In this document: one piece after another, positions 16,632 through 26,820 of the stretch
Layout of the letters: the number at the start of each line of letters is the position of its first letter
Position numbering within the stretch: the first letter of the stretch is position 1
Origin: Peptostreptococcaceae bacterium
GTDB taxonomy: Bacteria > Bacillota > Clostridia > Peptostreptococcales > Peptostreptococcaceae
NCBI GenBank assembly: GCA_025210335.1
Contig: JAOARY010000082.1
Span: forward strand, 1 to 64,000
DNA length: 64,000 bases
Direction: 5' to 3'
Program-made: the position numbers and the translations under genes
Notes under the pieces: model-generated
Database searches by the model: none
What the model saw: only the letters and a program-made list of their open reading frames with translations
Told to the model about the DNA's origin: nothing

Positions 16632-17636
16632 TTATTCTAAATCAGCTTTTATCTTTTTATATGCAATATCACTAACCCAATTAGACCACAAAAATTCGTA
16701 TTCTTCTAAAAAATATTTTACTACTTCCTCTTTATTCTCATGAATATCATGATATGCTAAAAGTTCATTATTTATTTTATTTGTAGTTTCATAATTTGAT
16801 AAAAACTCATATAACTCTTTATATTTTTTCTTAAAATCAGTGTCTACTAATACAAGCACATCTTCTTGAGGCATCTCACAAAGTCCAGTACTAAGAAATA
16901 CTTCTTCATTGTACGGATCTTCTTCTAATTTTATAAATTCATATTTACCCATCAAAACAGTAGGTTCCCAGTAATACCCCACCCAAGGAATACCATTAGT
17001 ATAAGCCTCCTCTGCATATGATGCTAAATCATCTCCACTTTTGGATATTACTACCTCAAAATTTGAAGAAATATTGTAACCATCAAATTTATTATACAAA
17101 AATTCTTGAAATCCCCAACCTTCTACAGGTCCATAAATTTTAGGATAATCTTGTCCTTCTATCACAAATTTATCTTTATATTTAATAAGCTCATCTACTC
17201 TTTTAAGGTCTTTTGCAATAGGTTTTATACCTCTATTTAAATCTCCTTCTATAACATACTTTGGTACATAAATTCCTTGTCTATTGTCATCATAGTTAAC
17301 AGATACTGTTTCATAATAATTATTTGTAATTTGATAATTATACTCCTTAAAATCGTGTAACCAGTATTCCATAAGTATATTTATTTTTTTATCTCTAAGT
17401 CCTCTTTTTATCTCATTACTTCCCGCTTCATAAATACGACTATCATATCCATAGCCGTGTTTTAAAATATATGAAACTATATTATTATGAATTCTAACAC
17501 TATTCCAACCAGGATCTCCAAGAACTATTACATCTTTTTTTACCTCTTTTGAATTATCATTATTTACAATTTCTTTATCGCAACCATTCAAAACCATTAT
17601 TATAAATATAGATATAAATATAATTATTTTTTTCAT
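16632..17636 (-). CDS. Glycine-betaine-type ABC substrate-binding lipoprotein (OpuAC/ProX-like)
   Basis: 334 residues. The lipoprotein signal peptide has lipobox LNGC (Cys19). The rest is an OpuAC-type binding fold: DPGWNSVRIHNNIV at the start of the domain, aromatic residues in EYWLHDF, PVEGWGFQEF and WVGYYWEPT. In this family aromatic cages hold quaternary ammonium compounds such as glycine betaine, choline or carnitine. No ATPase or permease is adjacent, so it must serve a transporter encoded elsewhere or act alone. The ribosome binding site is AGGAGG before the ATG. Confidence 0.85.
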   Translation of the reverse strand: MKKIIIFISIFIIMVLNGCDKEIVNNDNSKEVKKDVIVLGDPGWNSVRIHNNIVSYILKHGYGYDSRIYEAGSNEIKRGLRDKKINILMEYWLHDFKEYNYQITNNYYETVSVNYDDNRQGIYVPKYVIEGDLNRGIKPIAKDLKRVDELIKYKDKFVIEGQDYPKIYGPVEGWGFQEFLYNKFDGYNISSNFEVVISKSGDDLASYAEEAYTNGIPWVGYYWEPTVLMGKYEFIKLEEDPYNEEVFLSTGLCEMPQEDVLVLVDTDFKKKYKELYEFLSNYETTNKINNELLAYHDIHENKEEVVKYFLEEYEFLWSNWVSDIAYKKIKADLE

Positions 17637-17727
17637 AATCTCCTCCTAAAATCAAATAGATTCTACTATGTATATAATCTATTTATATCCCTTTTTAATT
17701 AATAAAAATCATAGTCTAACTTTGTTA

Positions 17728-18201
17728 TCAATGTCTTAATGTAGCTCTTAATCTATTTGGATTTAAAAGCAAATCAAATGCATATAAAATATTTGAAACT
17801 AATATATCTGACTTTAATGCACTCTTTGTATAACAACCTTCTTCTGAAATTATAGACACTGCTATTAAACTATTTTCAAACATCAAGATATCATTTTTTC
17901 CATTTCCAAATGAAATAGTATTTTCACTTCCTAAATATTTTACAAAATCACCTTTTGCTTTTGATTCATCACAATTATTATATATCTTTACTTTTACAGG
18001 TAAATCTTTACATTCTTCATATGCTGTTTCATATGTATCAGCAGTTATTATATATATATCTAATCCTTGTCTAGCAAGTTCTATAATCCTAGGCTTTATA
18101 CTTTCTTTTATTTTTCCATCCAAGGCTATAGTTCCATTAAAATCTAAAACCAGATTCTTTATCTTCAATTCCTTATCATCACTAATTTGCACCTTAATCA
18201 T
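17728..18201 (-). CDS. Small HAD-family hydrolase (soluble P-type-ATPase-like domain)
   Basis: 157 residues. Motif I is LVLDFNGTIALDG (about 17-29), where the second Asp of the usual DxD/T is replaced by Asn. Motif II is near IITADT, and the acidic motif is GNGKNDILMFENSLIAV. It corresponds to the COG4087-type stand-alone P-domain proteins, whose substrate is unknown. The DFNGT form is typical of this subgroup, so it need not be inactive. The ribosome binding site is AAGGAG before the ATG. Confidence 0.8.
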   Translation of the reverse strand: MIKVQISDDKELKIKNLVLDFNGTIALDGKIKESIKPRIIELARQGLDIYIITADTYETAYEECKDLPVKVKIYNNCDESKAKGDFVKYLGSENTISFGNGKNDILMFENSLIAVSIISEEGCYTKSALKSDILVSNILYAFDLLLNPNRLRATLRH

Positions 18202-18384
18202 ATGTAATCATCTCCTTAAAGATTTTAAGCTATAATTTATTATTTTACTTAATTATACCCTTTGTATAATTAAGTTGTAACATTTAAGAAAAAATAATAT
18301 TTTCCACCTTGTATCTTTTAACTTTTTTGTTTAAAATTAATATGTATAAATTTTTTTATACATATAATTTAAGGGGGTTTTTAA

Positions 18385-20388
18385 ATGAAAAATAATAAGA
18401 AAAATTTAAAATCTTTATTACTTTGTTTAGTTCTTACATTTTCACTAGTACTGCCTAGTACTTTAAGCTATGCAAATACTGAAGATAATATTAGTTTAAA
18501 AGATGATTTTTATACTAATGTAAATCAAAAATGGTTAAATGAAGCTGTTATTCCTAAGGAATATTCTTCATGGAGTAATTTCACAGATTTAAGAGTTCAA
18601 TCTAGCCAAAATATAAAAGCAATAATTGAAGAACTTAAACAAAATAAAGCTACATTAGAAAAAAATAGTGACCAAGAAAAATTAGTAAAGTTTTATGAAA
18701 CTGCAATTAATTTAGAAAAAAGAAATGAACAAGGTGTTAAGCCTTTAAAAAAATACCTTGATAAAATATCTTACATAAAAAATTATGATGATATTGAAAA
18801 AAATATTGCCAGTTTAGCATTAGATGGTTTTGATACTATACTACCAGTTGGAATAGATAGTGATTTAGAAGATAGTTCTAAAAATATTTTATATATTAGT
18901 AGTGCACAAACAGGTCTAAATAGAAGTTATTATTTTGATGAAGATGAAAAAACAAAAAATATTCAAAATGAATATAAAAAATATCTAAAGAAATTATTTA
19001 TATTAAATACTAATTCAGATGAAGAAGCTACAAAAAAAGCTGAAATGGTTTTTGAATTTGAAAAAAAACTAGCAGAAAACAAATATACAAAAGAAGAAAG
19101 TAGAGATATTGATAAATTAAACAATCCTTATACAATCGATAATTTAAACGAATTAAGCAAAACAATAGTTATGAAAGATTATTTAAAAGAATTGAGTTTA
19201 GAAAACCCAAATAAAATTCTTGTTATGAATCCAAAATATATACAAGCTTTAGATAATATATTAGTTGATGCAAACTTTGATAGTCTTAAAGCTTATTTAG
19301 AAGCTACATTATTAACAAATGCTGGTTCATTCTTATCTAAAGATTTTATGGTTTGTGAGTTTGATTTCAAAAAAGTATTTTCTGGTGTAGAAAAGATGAA
19401 ATCTGATGAAAAGATAGCAAGTGAACTTATAGATAGCTTATTTTCTGAACAATTAGGTAAAATCTATGTAGAAAAACATTTCTCTAAAGAAGCAAAAGAA
19501 GATGTACAAGGTATGGTTGAAGAAATAATTTCAACTTATAAAAAAAGAATTGATAGACTTGATTGGATGAGTATTGATACAAAATCAAAAGCAAAAGAAA
19601 AATTAGATGCTATAACTATAAAAATTGGTTATCCTGATGAATTTGAATCTTTTACTGATTTAGAAATTAAATCTTATGATGAAGGTGGTTCTTTACTTTC
19701 AAATATAATAAATCATAGTAAATATGAAATTCAAAAGAATTTTTCATTATTAAATAAAAAAGTAGATAAAACAAAATGGCATATGTCTCCTCAAACTGTA
19801 AATGCTTATTATAATCCTTCTAATAATGAAATAGTATTTCCAGCAGGAATATTGCAAGCTCCTTTTTATTCATATGAAGCTTCTAAAGAAGCTAATTTAG
19901 GTGGTATTGGTGCTGTTATTGGACATGAAATATCACATGGATTTGACGATCAAGGTTCTAGATTTGATAAAGATGGAAATATGATAGATTGGTGGACAAA
20001 AAAAGATTTAGAAGAATATAATAAGAGAACAAAAAAATTAGCAGAACAATATTCAGCTTATGAAGCAATTGAAGGTGAATTTGTTAATGGTAATTTAACA
20101 TTAGGCGAAAATATAGCTGATTTAGGTGGAGTTAGTGTAGCATTAGAAATAGCTAAACAAGAAAAAGATGCTAATTTAGATGAATTTTTTAAATCTTATG
20201 CTAAGATTTGGAGAAATATAAAAACTGATGAAATTATAAGTTATTTGTTAAAAAATGACCCTCATTCACCAGGGATATTTAGAGTTAATGGTATATTAAG
20301 AAATATTGATGAATTTTACAATGTTTATGATATAAAAGAAGAAGATAAAATGTTTACTAACAAAGAAAATAGAATAAGAATTTGGTAA
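18385..20388 (+). CDS. Secreted M13-family zinc metallopeptidase (PepO/neprilysin-like)
   Basis: 667 residues. The signal peptide (LLLCLVLTFSLVLPSTLSYA, cut near residue 30) makes this an exported form. The zinc site is HEISH (514-518), with the third ligand Glu575 in GENIADLGG. NAYYNPSNNEIVFPAGIL precedes the zinc helix and NDPHSPGIFRVNG near the end supplies the substrate-binding Arg. Length fits the family. M13 enzymes cut short peptides. It has its own ribosome binding site (AAGGGGG) and terminator, so it is a single-gene unit. Confidence 0.93.
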   Translation: MKNNKKNLKSLLLCLVLTFSLVLPSTLSYANTEDNISLKDDFYTNVNQKWLNEAVIPKEYSSWSNFTDLRVQSSQNIKAIIEELKQNKATLEKNSDQEKLVKFYETAINLEKRNEQGVKPLKKYLDKISYIKNYDDIEKNIASLALDGFDTILPVGIDSDLEDSSKNILYISSAQTGLNRSYYFDEDEKTKNIQNEYKKYLKKLFILNTNSDEEATKKAEMVFEFEKKLAENKYTKEESRDIDKLNNPYTIDNLNELSKTIVMKDYLKELSLENPNKILVMNPKYIQALDNILVDANFDSLKAYLEATLLTNAGSFLSKDFMVCEFDFKKVFSGVEKMKSDEKIASELIDSLFSEQLGKIYVEKHFSKEAKEDVQGMVEEIISTYKKRIDRLDWMSIDTKSKAKEKLDAITIKIGYPDEFESFTDLEIKSYDEGGSLLSNIINHSKYEIQKNFSLLNKKVDKTKWHMSPQTVNAYYNPSNNEIVFPAGILQAPFYSYEASKEANLGGIGAVIGHEISHGFDDQGSRFDKDGNMIDWWTKKDLEEYNKRTKKLAEQYSAYEAIEGEFVNGNLTLGENIADLGGVSVALEIAKQEKDANLDEFFKSYAKIWRNIKTDEIISYLLKNDPHSPGIFRVNGILRNIDEFYNVYDIKEEDKMFTNKENRIRIW

Positions 20389-20404
20389 TACTATATAGGA
20401 AAGT

Positions 20405-20440
20405 ATAAAGGTAGTGAAAATTAATTTTCACTACCTTTAT
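20405..20440. terminator. Bidirectional terminator
   Basis: ATAAAGGTAGTGAAAA pairs perfectly with its complement around a TTAA loop, between the convergent M13 peptidase and diguanylate cyclase genes. Confidence 0.85.
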
Positions 20441-21628
20441 CTATATATCTTTTTCATCTTCTATATTCATTTTTGAATTTTTATTAAAAGTTTTATGTTC
20501 TTCTTTTTGCTTATACATTTTTTTATCCACATCTTTTACTATATCCTCATTATTTTTATGTTTTTTAGGATTGAATATAGATGCACCTAAACTATATTTT
20601 ATTTTATATGGTTTGTTATTTCTATGATTAAACCCCTCAAAATTATCTTTAATTCTTTTTATAATTTTTTTAAGGGTTTTTATTTGATCAATATCTAATA
20701 CTATCAAAAACTCATCCCCTGCAAATCTTGCAACAACATCAGTTGATTTCACCGAATTTTTTAATATGCTTGCCGTTATAATAAGCGCTTGATCACCTTC
20801 ATCATGACCATATATATCATTTATATTTTTAAATTCATCTAAATCAATCATAATAACTGCAAATAAATTATCTTTAGTTGTTGTTTTTATTTTATAAATA
20901 ATATACTCATCCACAAATTTTCTATTATATACATTTGTAAGATAGTCTTTACTAACAGCTTTTAATTCTATATTTATATATAATATAAGAATTCCAAGAG
21001 CAAAAAAACTCCATATATATATTATTCCACAATAAAGAACTTGATAAGAAACAACTAATAATGGCAATATATCAGCATATATAATAGATTTTCTGATTCT
21101 TTTGCTTAAATTCTTACTTTCCTTAAAAGTCAGTACTATACTATAAATCATAAGTAATGCATTTACAAATACAATTATAGGAACACCTAAACCTCTAAAA
21201 TACATATTATTTTGATCAATAAAAAAAACAAAATTCTTATATTTTCCAAAATGATTCATTATAAGCATAATAACAGTTATAATAGACGGTATAGTATAAT
21301 AATATGATCTCTTTATAAGTCCTTCTTGATCAAAAAAAACTCTATAGTCTAAATATATCGTAAAATATATAACTGGAAGTGTACTTAAAAAAATATAAAT
21401 ATAGAAAATAAAATAATATTGGCCTCTTGTTACTGCCTGTGGATAAATTTTAATATATTTTAATATGATTTCTAAAAAAAGCATCAAAATATTAGAACTT
21501 ATCAAATATATAAGTATTTTTTTATTTATAAAATCTCTTTTCCTTTGCCTTAAGAAACTAGATAATACTATTAAAAGTATTATCATAGCTATTAAATCTA
21601 TATCTATATCTATAAAAAAATCATACAT
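20441..21628 (-). CDS. Membrane diguanylate cyclase (GGDEF domain)
   Basis: 395 residues. About six to seven membrane helices fill the first 220 residues and probably sense a signal. A GGDEF domain follows, starting KDYLTNVYNRKF. The active-site loop reads RFAGDEF (AGDEF at 303-307). Ala for the first Gly is seen in active enzymes. MIDLDEFKNINDIYGHDEGD supplies the metal and substrate motifs. The inhibitory-site RxxD is changed to KSTD, so product inhibition may be lost. I chose the ATG at 21628 because AAGGAG lies 6-7 bases before it; an upstream in-frame start lacks one. Confidence 0.9.
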   Translation of the reverse strand: MYDFFIDIDIDLIAMIILLIVLSSFLRQRKRDFINKKILIYLISSNILMLFLEIILKYIKIYPQAVTRGQYYFIFYIYIFLSTLPVIYFTIYLDYRVFFDQEGLIKRSYYYTIPSIITVIMLIMNHFGKYKNFVFFIDQNNMYFRGLGVPIIVFVNALLMIYSIVLTFKESKNLSKRIRKSIIYADILPLLVVSYQVLYCGIIYIWSFFALGILILYINIELKAVSKDYLTNVYNRKFVDEYIIYKIKTTTKDNLFAVIMIDLDEFKNINDIYGHDEGDQALIITASILKNSVKSTDVVARFAGDEFLIVLDIDQIKTLKKIIKRIKDNFEGFNHRNNKPYKIKYSLGASIFNPKKHKNNEDIVKDVDKKMYKQKEEHKTFNKNSKMNIEDEKDI

Positions 21629-21729
21629 CTTAGTCTCCTTAGAAATAAAAAATAATAAAAAAATATAATGCAAGAAAAAAACTCACATTATATTTATTCT
21701 CTTTTATTCTGAATTTCTAACGATATATT

Positions 21730-22512
21730 TTATAAATTTCTATCTATTCTATCTTTAATAAGTGACGCCACATAATTAATATCATTTAAGTTTTCATTTT
21801 CTATAAATATAGACGTTAGCTTTTCATCTGTATTTGTTATTTCCATAAAGAAACCTCTTAAGCCTTTTGCTTTTCTATCTATTTCAAATCTTATTAATAT
21901 CCCATCATCAGTTGTAGAACTTACTATTTCAATTTCATCTAATCTTCCTCTATAAATAGAGTTTGACATAGGCTTAAATTCTATCTCTTGTATGAAATTA
22001 TATCTATGAGGTCTATTATTTGAACTTGTGTATTCGTTATCTATTTCATCTATTCTAAAACCTAAAGATTCTATAATTTCTATAACTCTTTGTAACTTTT
22101 CATTTGGAACTACTTTTATATAATCTTTATCAGTTGGATCTATTGCACTTTTTATGTCTAATGATGTTGACAACCAAGTTTGAAATCTTGAAGTTGATAT
22201 TGGTGCATTATTAGAAACTCTAAACTCAAAAGGAAAAGATCTCATCTCTTTAGGATTTATAGTAACATTTGCATTTATCTTAATTTCCTGTATAGTTTCA
22301 CTAACCATTATAGTCTTATCATCTGATTCTTTTTCACATAGGGTATTTAATTTAAGGTATACATTATCTATAACTCTTTGAACTTTTCCACCTTTTATTT
22401 CTATAACACCTTGTATCAAATCCCCTTGTCTTACCATATCATTTGAAAGTTTGGCATCAACTTTAGTCCCACCAAAACCTAAGCTATCTGTTAAATTGTT
22501 GAAAAATCCCAT
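21730..22512 (-). CDS. spo0M: Spo0M-family sporulation-control protein
   Basis: 260 residues, arrestin-like Spo0M family. It starts MGFFNNLTDSLGFGGTKVDA and contains QGVIEIKGG, FPFEFRVS and the C-terminal RGFFMEITNTDE region. In Bacillus subtilis Spo0M affects sporulation timing. Its exact role is not settled. An in-frame Met 19 codons upstream lacks a ribosome binding site, whereas AAGGAG sits before the ATG at 22512. Its presence supports, but does not prove, that the host sporulates. Confidence 0.85.
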   Translation of the reverse strand: MGFFNNLTDSLGFGGTKVDAKLSNDMVRQGDLIQGVIEIKGGKVQRVIDNVYLKLNTLCEKESDDKTIMVSETIQEIKINANVTINPKEMRSFPFEFRVSNNAPISTSRFQTWLSTSLDIKSAIDPTDKDYIKVVPNEKLQRVIEIIESLGFRIDEIDNEYTSSNNRPHRYNFIQEIEFKPMSNSIYRGRLDEIEIVSSTTDDGILIRFEIDRKAKGLRGFFMEITNTDEKLTSIFIENENLNDINYVASLIKDRIDRNL

Positions 22513-22653
22513 AAAAACACTCCTTATATTTATTTGTAAATTTAAACACTTCAAAGTATATTTTAACAAGAATTTTTCTTATTTTATAATTTTTTTTAAT
22601 TTTTAATCCAAAATAACTATAAAATTTTCATATTATTTATTAACAAATTAATA

Positions 22654-24075
22654 TTAAAATAGTGGTGAGATTAATCTAAATACAGATTGTTTAATCCTAT
22701 TAAAATAATTCATATTTTCATAATATGATATATCTAATATACTTGATTTTTTTAAATCTTCAAAAAAACTTTTTTTATATGATTGTGACAATTTAGAATC
22801 ATACATAAATGCATTAACTTCAAAATTTATCTTAAAAGATCTAATATCCATATTAGCACTCCCAATAGTTAATACTTCATCGTCCATAACCATAGTTTTT
22901 GAATGTATAAAACCGTCATATAAATATACTTTAGCACCTATTAATATTAAATCTTTTAAATACGATAAGCTCCCAAGGTATACATATTCTTTATCAGGTT
23001 TTTTAGGAATCATTATTCTTAGGTCTACTCCACTATAAATACATATTTTTAAAGCTTCCATAAAACTTTCATCTGGTATAAAATAAGGAGTTTGAATATA
23101 TAAATAATCTTTAGCTAAATTAATCATTCTTATATAAGACAGCTTTATATTGTCATTTATTTCATCTGGTCCACTAGACACTATTTGCATTTTTGTATCA
23201 CCATATTTTTTTTGATCTATATGAAGGAATTTTGTTACATCTTTTAATTCTTCTTTAGATGCATGTCTGTAATCTAACAAAAATCTTAATTCCATTAAAA
23301 TAACTGCACTCCCTCTTATTTTAAGATGCGTATCTCTCCAAGGAGAAAGTTTTTCTTCCTTTCCTAAATATTCATCCCCAACATTAATTCCACCCAAATA
23401 TCCAATATTTGAATCTATAATAACAAGTTTTCTGTGATTTCTATAATTAGCTCTAAAACTAGTAGTTGATTTTAATGGTGAAAATTTATATACCTTTCCT
23501 CCCGAATCTTTTAATTTTTTAAATAATTTTTCAGAAGTAAAGAAACTACCAAGAGCATCATATACAATTTTTACATCAACACCTTCTTTTGCTTTTTTGG
23601 TAAGCAAATCAATTAATTTATTCCCAAGTTCATCATTGTTGATTATAAAATAAATCATATGAATATATTCTTTTGCATTATTTATATCTTTAAATAATTC
23701 CTCAAATTTTTCTTTACCGTGATTAAATATTTTTACATCATTATCATTTGTACAAATAGAACTATTTGTCATCAAATTCAAATGTGTTAAAGTTTTATAA
23801 TTATAATTTTTTGCATCTAAATTTTGTAATTCTTTTAATTGCAACTTTGTACTTTCATGTAATTTTTTTAATTCTTCTTTTTCCAACTTAAATATTTTCT
23901 TATTTAATAATCCTCTACCTATCAATAAATATAGTATAAATCCAAAAACAGGAATAAACGTAAGAGTTAATACCCATGCAATTGTATTTACTGGATTTCT
24001 TCTTTCTTTAAAAACAACAGTTCCTATAAATATTATATTTAATAGTATTATTATATTACTTATGAATAATGGCAT
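22654..24075 (-). CDS. cls: Cardiolipin synthase
   Basis: 473 residues. Two N-terminal membrane helices (IIILLNIIFIGTVVF and IAWVLTLTFIPVFGFILYLL) are followed by two phospholipase-D domains. Their HKD motifs are HRKLVIIDSNIGYLGG and HSKTMVMDDEVLTIGSANMD. The enzyme joins two phosphatidylglycerols into cardiolipin. The ATG at 24075 has AAGGGGATGGG just upstream. A longer in-frame start would run through the terminator hairpin at 24130-24156, which argues against it. Confidence 0.93.
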   Translation of the reverse strand: MPLFISNIIILLNIIFIGTVVFKERRNPVNTIAWVLTLTFIPVFGFILYLLIGRGLLNKKIFKLEKEELKKLHESTKLQLKELQNLDAKNYNYKTLTHLNLMTNSSICTNDNDVKIFNHGKEKFEELFKDINNAKEYIHMIYFIINNDELGNKLIDLLTKKAKEGVDVKIVYDALGSFFTSEKLFKKLKDSGGKVYKFSPLKSTTSFRANYRNHRKLVIIDSNIGYLGGINVGDEYLGKEEKLSPWRDTHLKIRGSAVILMELRFLLDYRHASKEELKDVTKFLHIDQKKYGDTKMQIVSSGPDEINDNIKLSYIRMINLAKDYLYIQTPYFIPDESFMEALKICIYSGVDLRIMIPKKPDKEYVYLGSLSYLKDLILIGAKVYLYDGFIHSKTMVMDDEVLTIGSANMDIRSFKINFEVNAFMYDSKLSQSYKKSFFEDLKKSSILDISYYENMNYFNRIKQSVFRLISPLF

Positions 24076-24129
24076 TTTCCCATCCCCTTTCTCAATCTTT
24101 TGTAATAATATTATATAATTTTTTGCAAT

Positions 24130-24156
24130 AAAAAAACGAGTATATCTCGTTTTTTT
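24130..24156 (-). terminator. Terminator after the metal ATPase gene
   Basis: 11-bp stem AAAAAAACGAG with its complement and a 5-base loop TATAT, followed by T-rich sequence. It separates the P-type ATPase from cls on the minus strand. Confidence 0.8.
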
Positions 24157-24238
24157 ATTACCCATTTTCATTTTTTCTATACCCGATTTCCTCTACTTAA
24201 ATATCGATTACTTAATAACTCTTTTTTCATCTCTATAT

Positions 24239-26536
24239 TTATTTAACTTTATATCTCAATATTCTACTAGCATTTAAAACTGCTATTAACGCTACTCCCA
24301 CATCAGCAAATACAGCTTCCCACATATTAGCCATTCCAAATGTACCTAATATCATAACGGCTATTTTTACAACAAAAGCAAAAATTATATTTTGCCAAAC
24401 TATTTTATTTGTAAATCTTGAAATATCTATAGCTAGTGGAATTTTTAATAAATCATCATTCATTAAAACAATATCTGAAGCTTCAATTGCAGCATCAGAT
24501 CCAACTCCACCCATTGAAAAACCTATATCACTAAGAGCTAAAACTGGTGCGTCATTTATCCCATCACCCACAAATACTAATTTTTCATTCTTAGATTTTT
24601 TATTATTTAACTCTTCAACTTTTTTAATCTTATCAGCAGGAAGAAGTTCATAATAAAATTCATCTATACCTAATTCTTTTGATACTTTTATTGCTTTTTC
24701 TTTTATATCACCAGTAAGCATAACTACTTTATTTATATTTAAATTCTTAAGATTGCTTATCATTTGCTTTGCATTGGATTTAATTTCATCTTCTATAAAA
24801 ATTGAACCTATCAAAACATTATTAAATGCGATATAAACACAACTACCAAAATCTTGACTTCCATCATCCTTAAATTCTATATCAAATTTATTCATAAGTC
24901 TTTTATTTCCTGCTAGGATTACATTTCCATCTTTATCGATAGTCTTAACACCATGACCTAATATATCTTCATAATCTTTAATTACACTTTCATCAACATT
25001 GATTTTAAACCTTCTTATATGTTCATTGACTATTGATTTTCCTATAGGATGTGTTGTATGAATTTCACAAATTGCGGCTAATTTTAATATATCATCTTTT
25101 GAAAAACTGCTATCTAAAGTATTGATTTCACTAACTTTAAAATTACCATGTGTTAATGTTCCTGTTTTATCAAATACCAAAATTGAAGCATCTTTTAAAG
25201 CCTCTAAATAATTTCCACCTTTAACTAATATACCATTTTTTGAAGCTCCACCTATTCCACCAAAGAAACTAAGTGGAATTGAAACTACTAATGCACAAGG
25301 ACAAGAAACTACTAGGAAAATTAACGCTCTATATATCCATACTTTGTGACTATATCCTAAAAGAATAGGAATTATAGCAATCAATGCTGCAACAAAAACA
25401 ACTATCGGTGTGTAATATCTTGAGAATTTAGTTATAAATTTTTCAGCATTTGCTTTTTTAGATCCCGCATTTTCAACTAAATCAAGTATTTTAGAAACTG
25501 TTGAATTTGAAAATATCTCTTTTACCTTTAATTTTATAAGTTTTTGCTTATTTATGAATCCACTTAATACCTCATCATCTTCTTTTAAATATCTAAGCAT
25601 AGATTCACCAGTTAAGTTTGATGTATCAAAAGAAGATTCTCCTTGTATTATCTGACCATCCAAAGGAACTCTTTCTCCAGGTTTAACTACTATAATATCA
25701 TCGATTTTAACATCATAAGGAGATACTTTTTTTATCTTTCCATCAATCATCAAATTTGCATAATCAGGTCTTATACTCATCAAGCTTTTAATAGAATCTC
25801 TTGATTTATTAACAGCTTTATCTTGAAAATATTCTCCAATTTTATAAAAAAGCATAACAGCCACAGCTTCAGGATATTCTCCTACCAAAAATGCTCCAAT
25901 ACTTGCAATACTCATCAGAAAGTTTTCATCAAAAACACTACCTCTTAAAATATTTCTAATTGCCATATTTAAAATATCTTTTGCTACAAGTAAGTAAGCT
26001 ATAAAGAATACACCAAATTCAATATTAGCATCAAATTCAAATATTAATCCTATTATAAATAATATTGTACCAACCATATTAAATAGGGCATTCTTATTTA
26101 TAAAATTTTTATATTTCGAATTTGATTTTTTTAGAGTTTTTGAATCCGTATGTCCACAAGTTCCACCCAAAGAATGATTATGATGAGAATGGTCATGTGA
26201 ATGATTATGTGAATGATCGTGTGAATGTGATGATGAACAACAACTATCTGTGCATGTTCCTTCTACAACACTAAGATTAACTCTATGTCTATCAAATTTT
26301 TCTACTTGTACATGCGGTTCAATATCTAATATTATTTTTTTTACCTTATTAAAATATTCCTCACTACAAGCATTATCATCTAATATAATCGATATTCTAC
26401 CTGTTGCAAAATTCAAAGAAGCTTCCAAAACTTGATTTAAAGAATTTATCTTATCTTCAATTTTTCTGGCACAATTTGCACAAGCAACACCTATTATTTG
26501 AATATCTATTTTATTAGGTTTTTTTAAGCTTTCCAT
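24239..26536 (-). CDS. Zn/Cd/Pb-exporting P1B-type ATPase (ZntA/CadA type)
   Basis: 765 residues. The N-terminal heavy-metal-associated domain has CANC. A Cys- and His-rich linker follows, with CTDSCC and many HSHDHSH repeats, typical of Zn/Cd buffering. The membrane ion site is SCPCALV. TGES, the phosphorylation site DKTGTLTHG and GDGINDAPVLA are all present. Asp in ADVGVALIAVLN of the last helix is the Zn/Cd/Pb signature. The ATG at 26536 has AGGAGG seven bases before it. An ArsR-type operator lies upstream at 26563-26584, so induction by metal is likely. Confidence 0.94.
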   Translation of the reverse strand: MESLKKPNKIDIQIIGVACANCARKIEDKINSLNQVLEASLNFATGRISIILDDNACSEEYFNKVKKIILDIEPHVQVEKFDRHRVNLSVVEGTCTDSCCSSSHSHDHSHNHSHDHSHHNHSLGGTCGHTDSKTLKKSNSKYKNFINKNALFNMVGTILFIIGLIFEFDANIEFGVFFIAYLLVAKDILNMAIRNILRGSVFDENFLMSIASIGAFLVGEYPEAVAVMLFYKIGEYFQDKAVNKSRDSIKSLMSIRPDYANLMIDGKIKKVSPYDVKIDDIIVVKPGERVPLDGQIIQGESSFDTSNLTGESMLRYLKEDDEVLSGFINKQKLIKLKVKEIFSNSTVSKILDLVENAGSKKANAEKFITKFSRYYTPIVVFVAALIAIIPILLGYSHKVWIYRALIFLVVSCPCALVVSIPLSFFGGIGGASKNGILVKGGNYLEALKDASILVFDKTGTLTHGNFKVSEINTLDSSFSKDDILKLAAICEIHTTHPIGKSIVNEHIRRFKINVDESVIKDYEDILGHGVKTIDKDGNVILAGNKRLMNKFDIEFKDDGSQDFGSCVYIAFNNVLIGSIFIEDEIKSNAKQMISNLKNLNINKVVMLTGDIKEKAIKVSKELGIDEFYYELLPADKIKKVEELNNKKSKNEKLVFVGDGINDAPVLALSDIGFSMGGVGSDAAIEASDIVLMNDDLLKIPLAIDISRFTNKIVWQNIIFAFVVKIAVMILGTFGMANMWEAVFADVGVALIAVLNASRILRYKVK

Positions 26537-26562
26537 AACAAAACCTCCTAAATTTATTTTTT

Positions 26563-26584
26563 CATATGAATACTTGTTCATATG
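26563..26584. promoter_or_regulatory. ArsR/SmtB-type operator of the metal ATPase gene
   Basis: Inverted repeat CATATGAA-6-TTCATATG, 26 bases upstream of the ATG and just downstream of the predicted -10. It matches the form of CzrA/CadC/SmtB-type operators, which are ATATGAA half-sites. No ArsR-family gene lies in the window. Confidence 0.65.
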
Positions 26585-26596
26585 TTTGTTAATTTC

Positions 26597-26625
26597 ATTT
26601 TATATTTAAACTATAAATTAAGCAA
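26597..26625 (-). promoter_or_regulatory. Promoter of the metal ATPase gene
   Basis: Minus strand TTGCTT (26620-26625), a 17-base spacer and TAAAAT (26597-26602). The ArsR-type operator sits at the expected transcription start, where a bound repressor would block it. Confidence 0.55.
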
Positions 26626-26667
26626 TAGTTTTTTTACAATTTTTTTTATTTTTTATCAATTTATTAT

Positions 26668-26674
26668 TGTCGAA
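26668..26674 (+). promoter_or_regulatory. Candidate Spo0A box in the ATPase/stalk-protein divergent region
   Basis: TGTCGAA preceded by ATT, about 150 bases upstream of the stalk-domain gene at 26821. Candidate only. Confidence 0.3.
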
Positions 26675-26820
26675 TTTTAGTAGATAAAAAGTTTCATCAA
26701 AATTCTTAAAATATTGTAACTATGATTTTTATTTATTTTGTTTTAAAGTGAATATGTGTATTATAATTAATTCTTATAAACATTTATAAAGCGGATAAAA
26801 AAATAAATAGAGGTGATATT

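Noticed and set aside
24076..24171. 32-residue N-terminal extension of cardiolipin synthase
   Set aside because: It would run through the strong terminator hairpin of the preceding gene, and a better start with a ribosome binding site lies at 24075.
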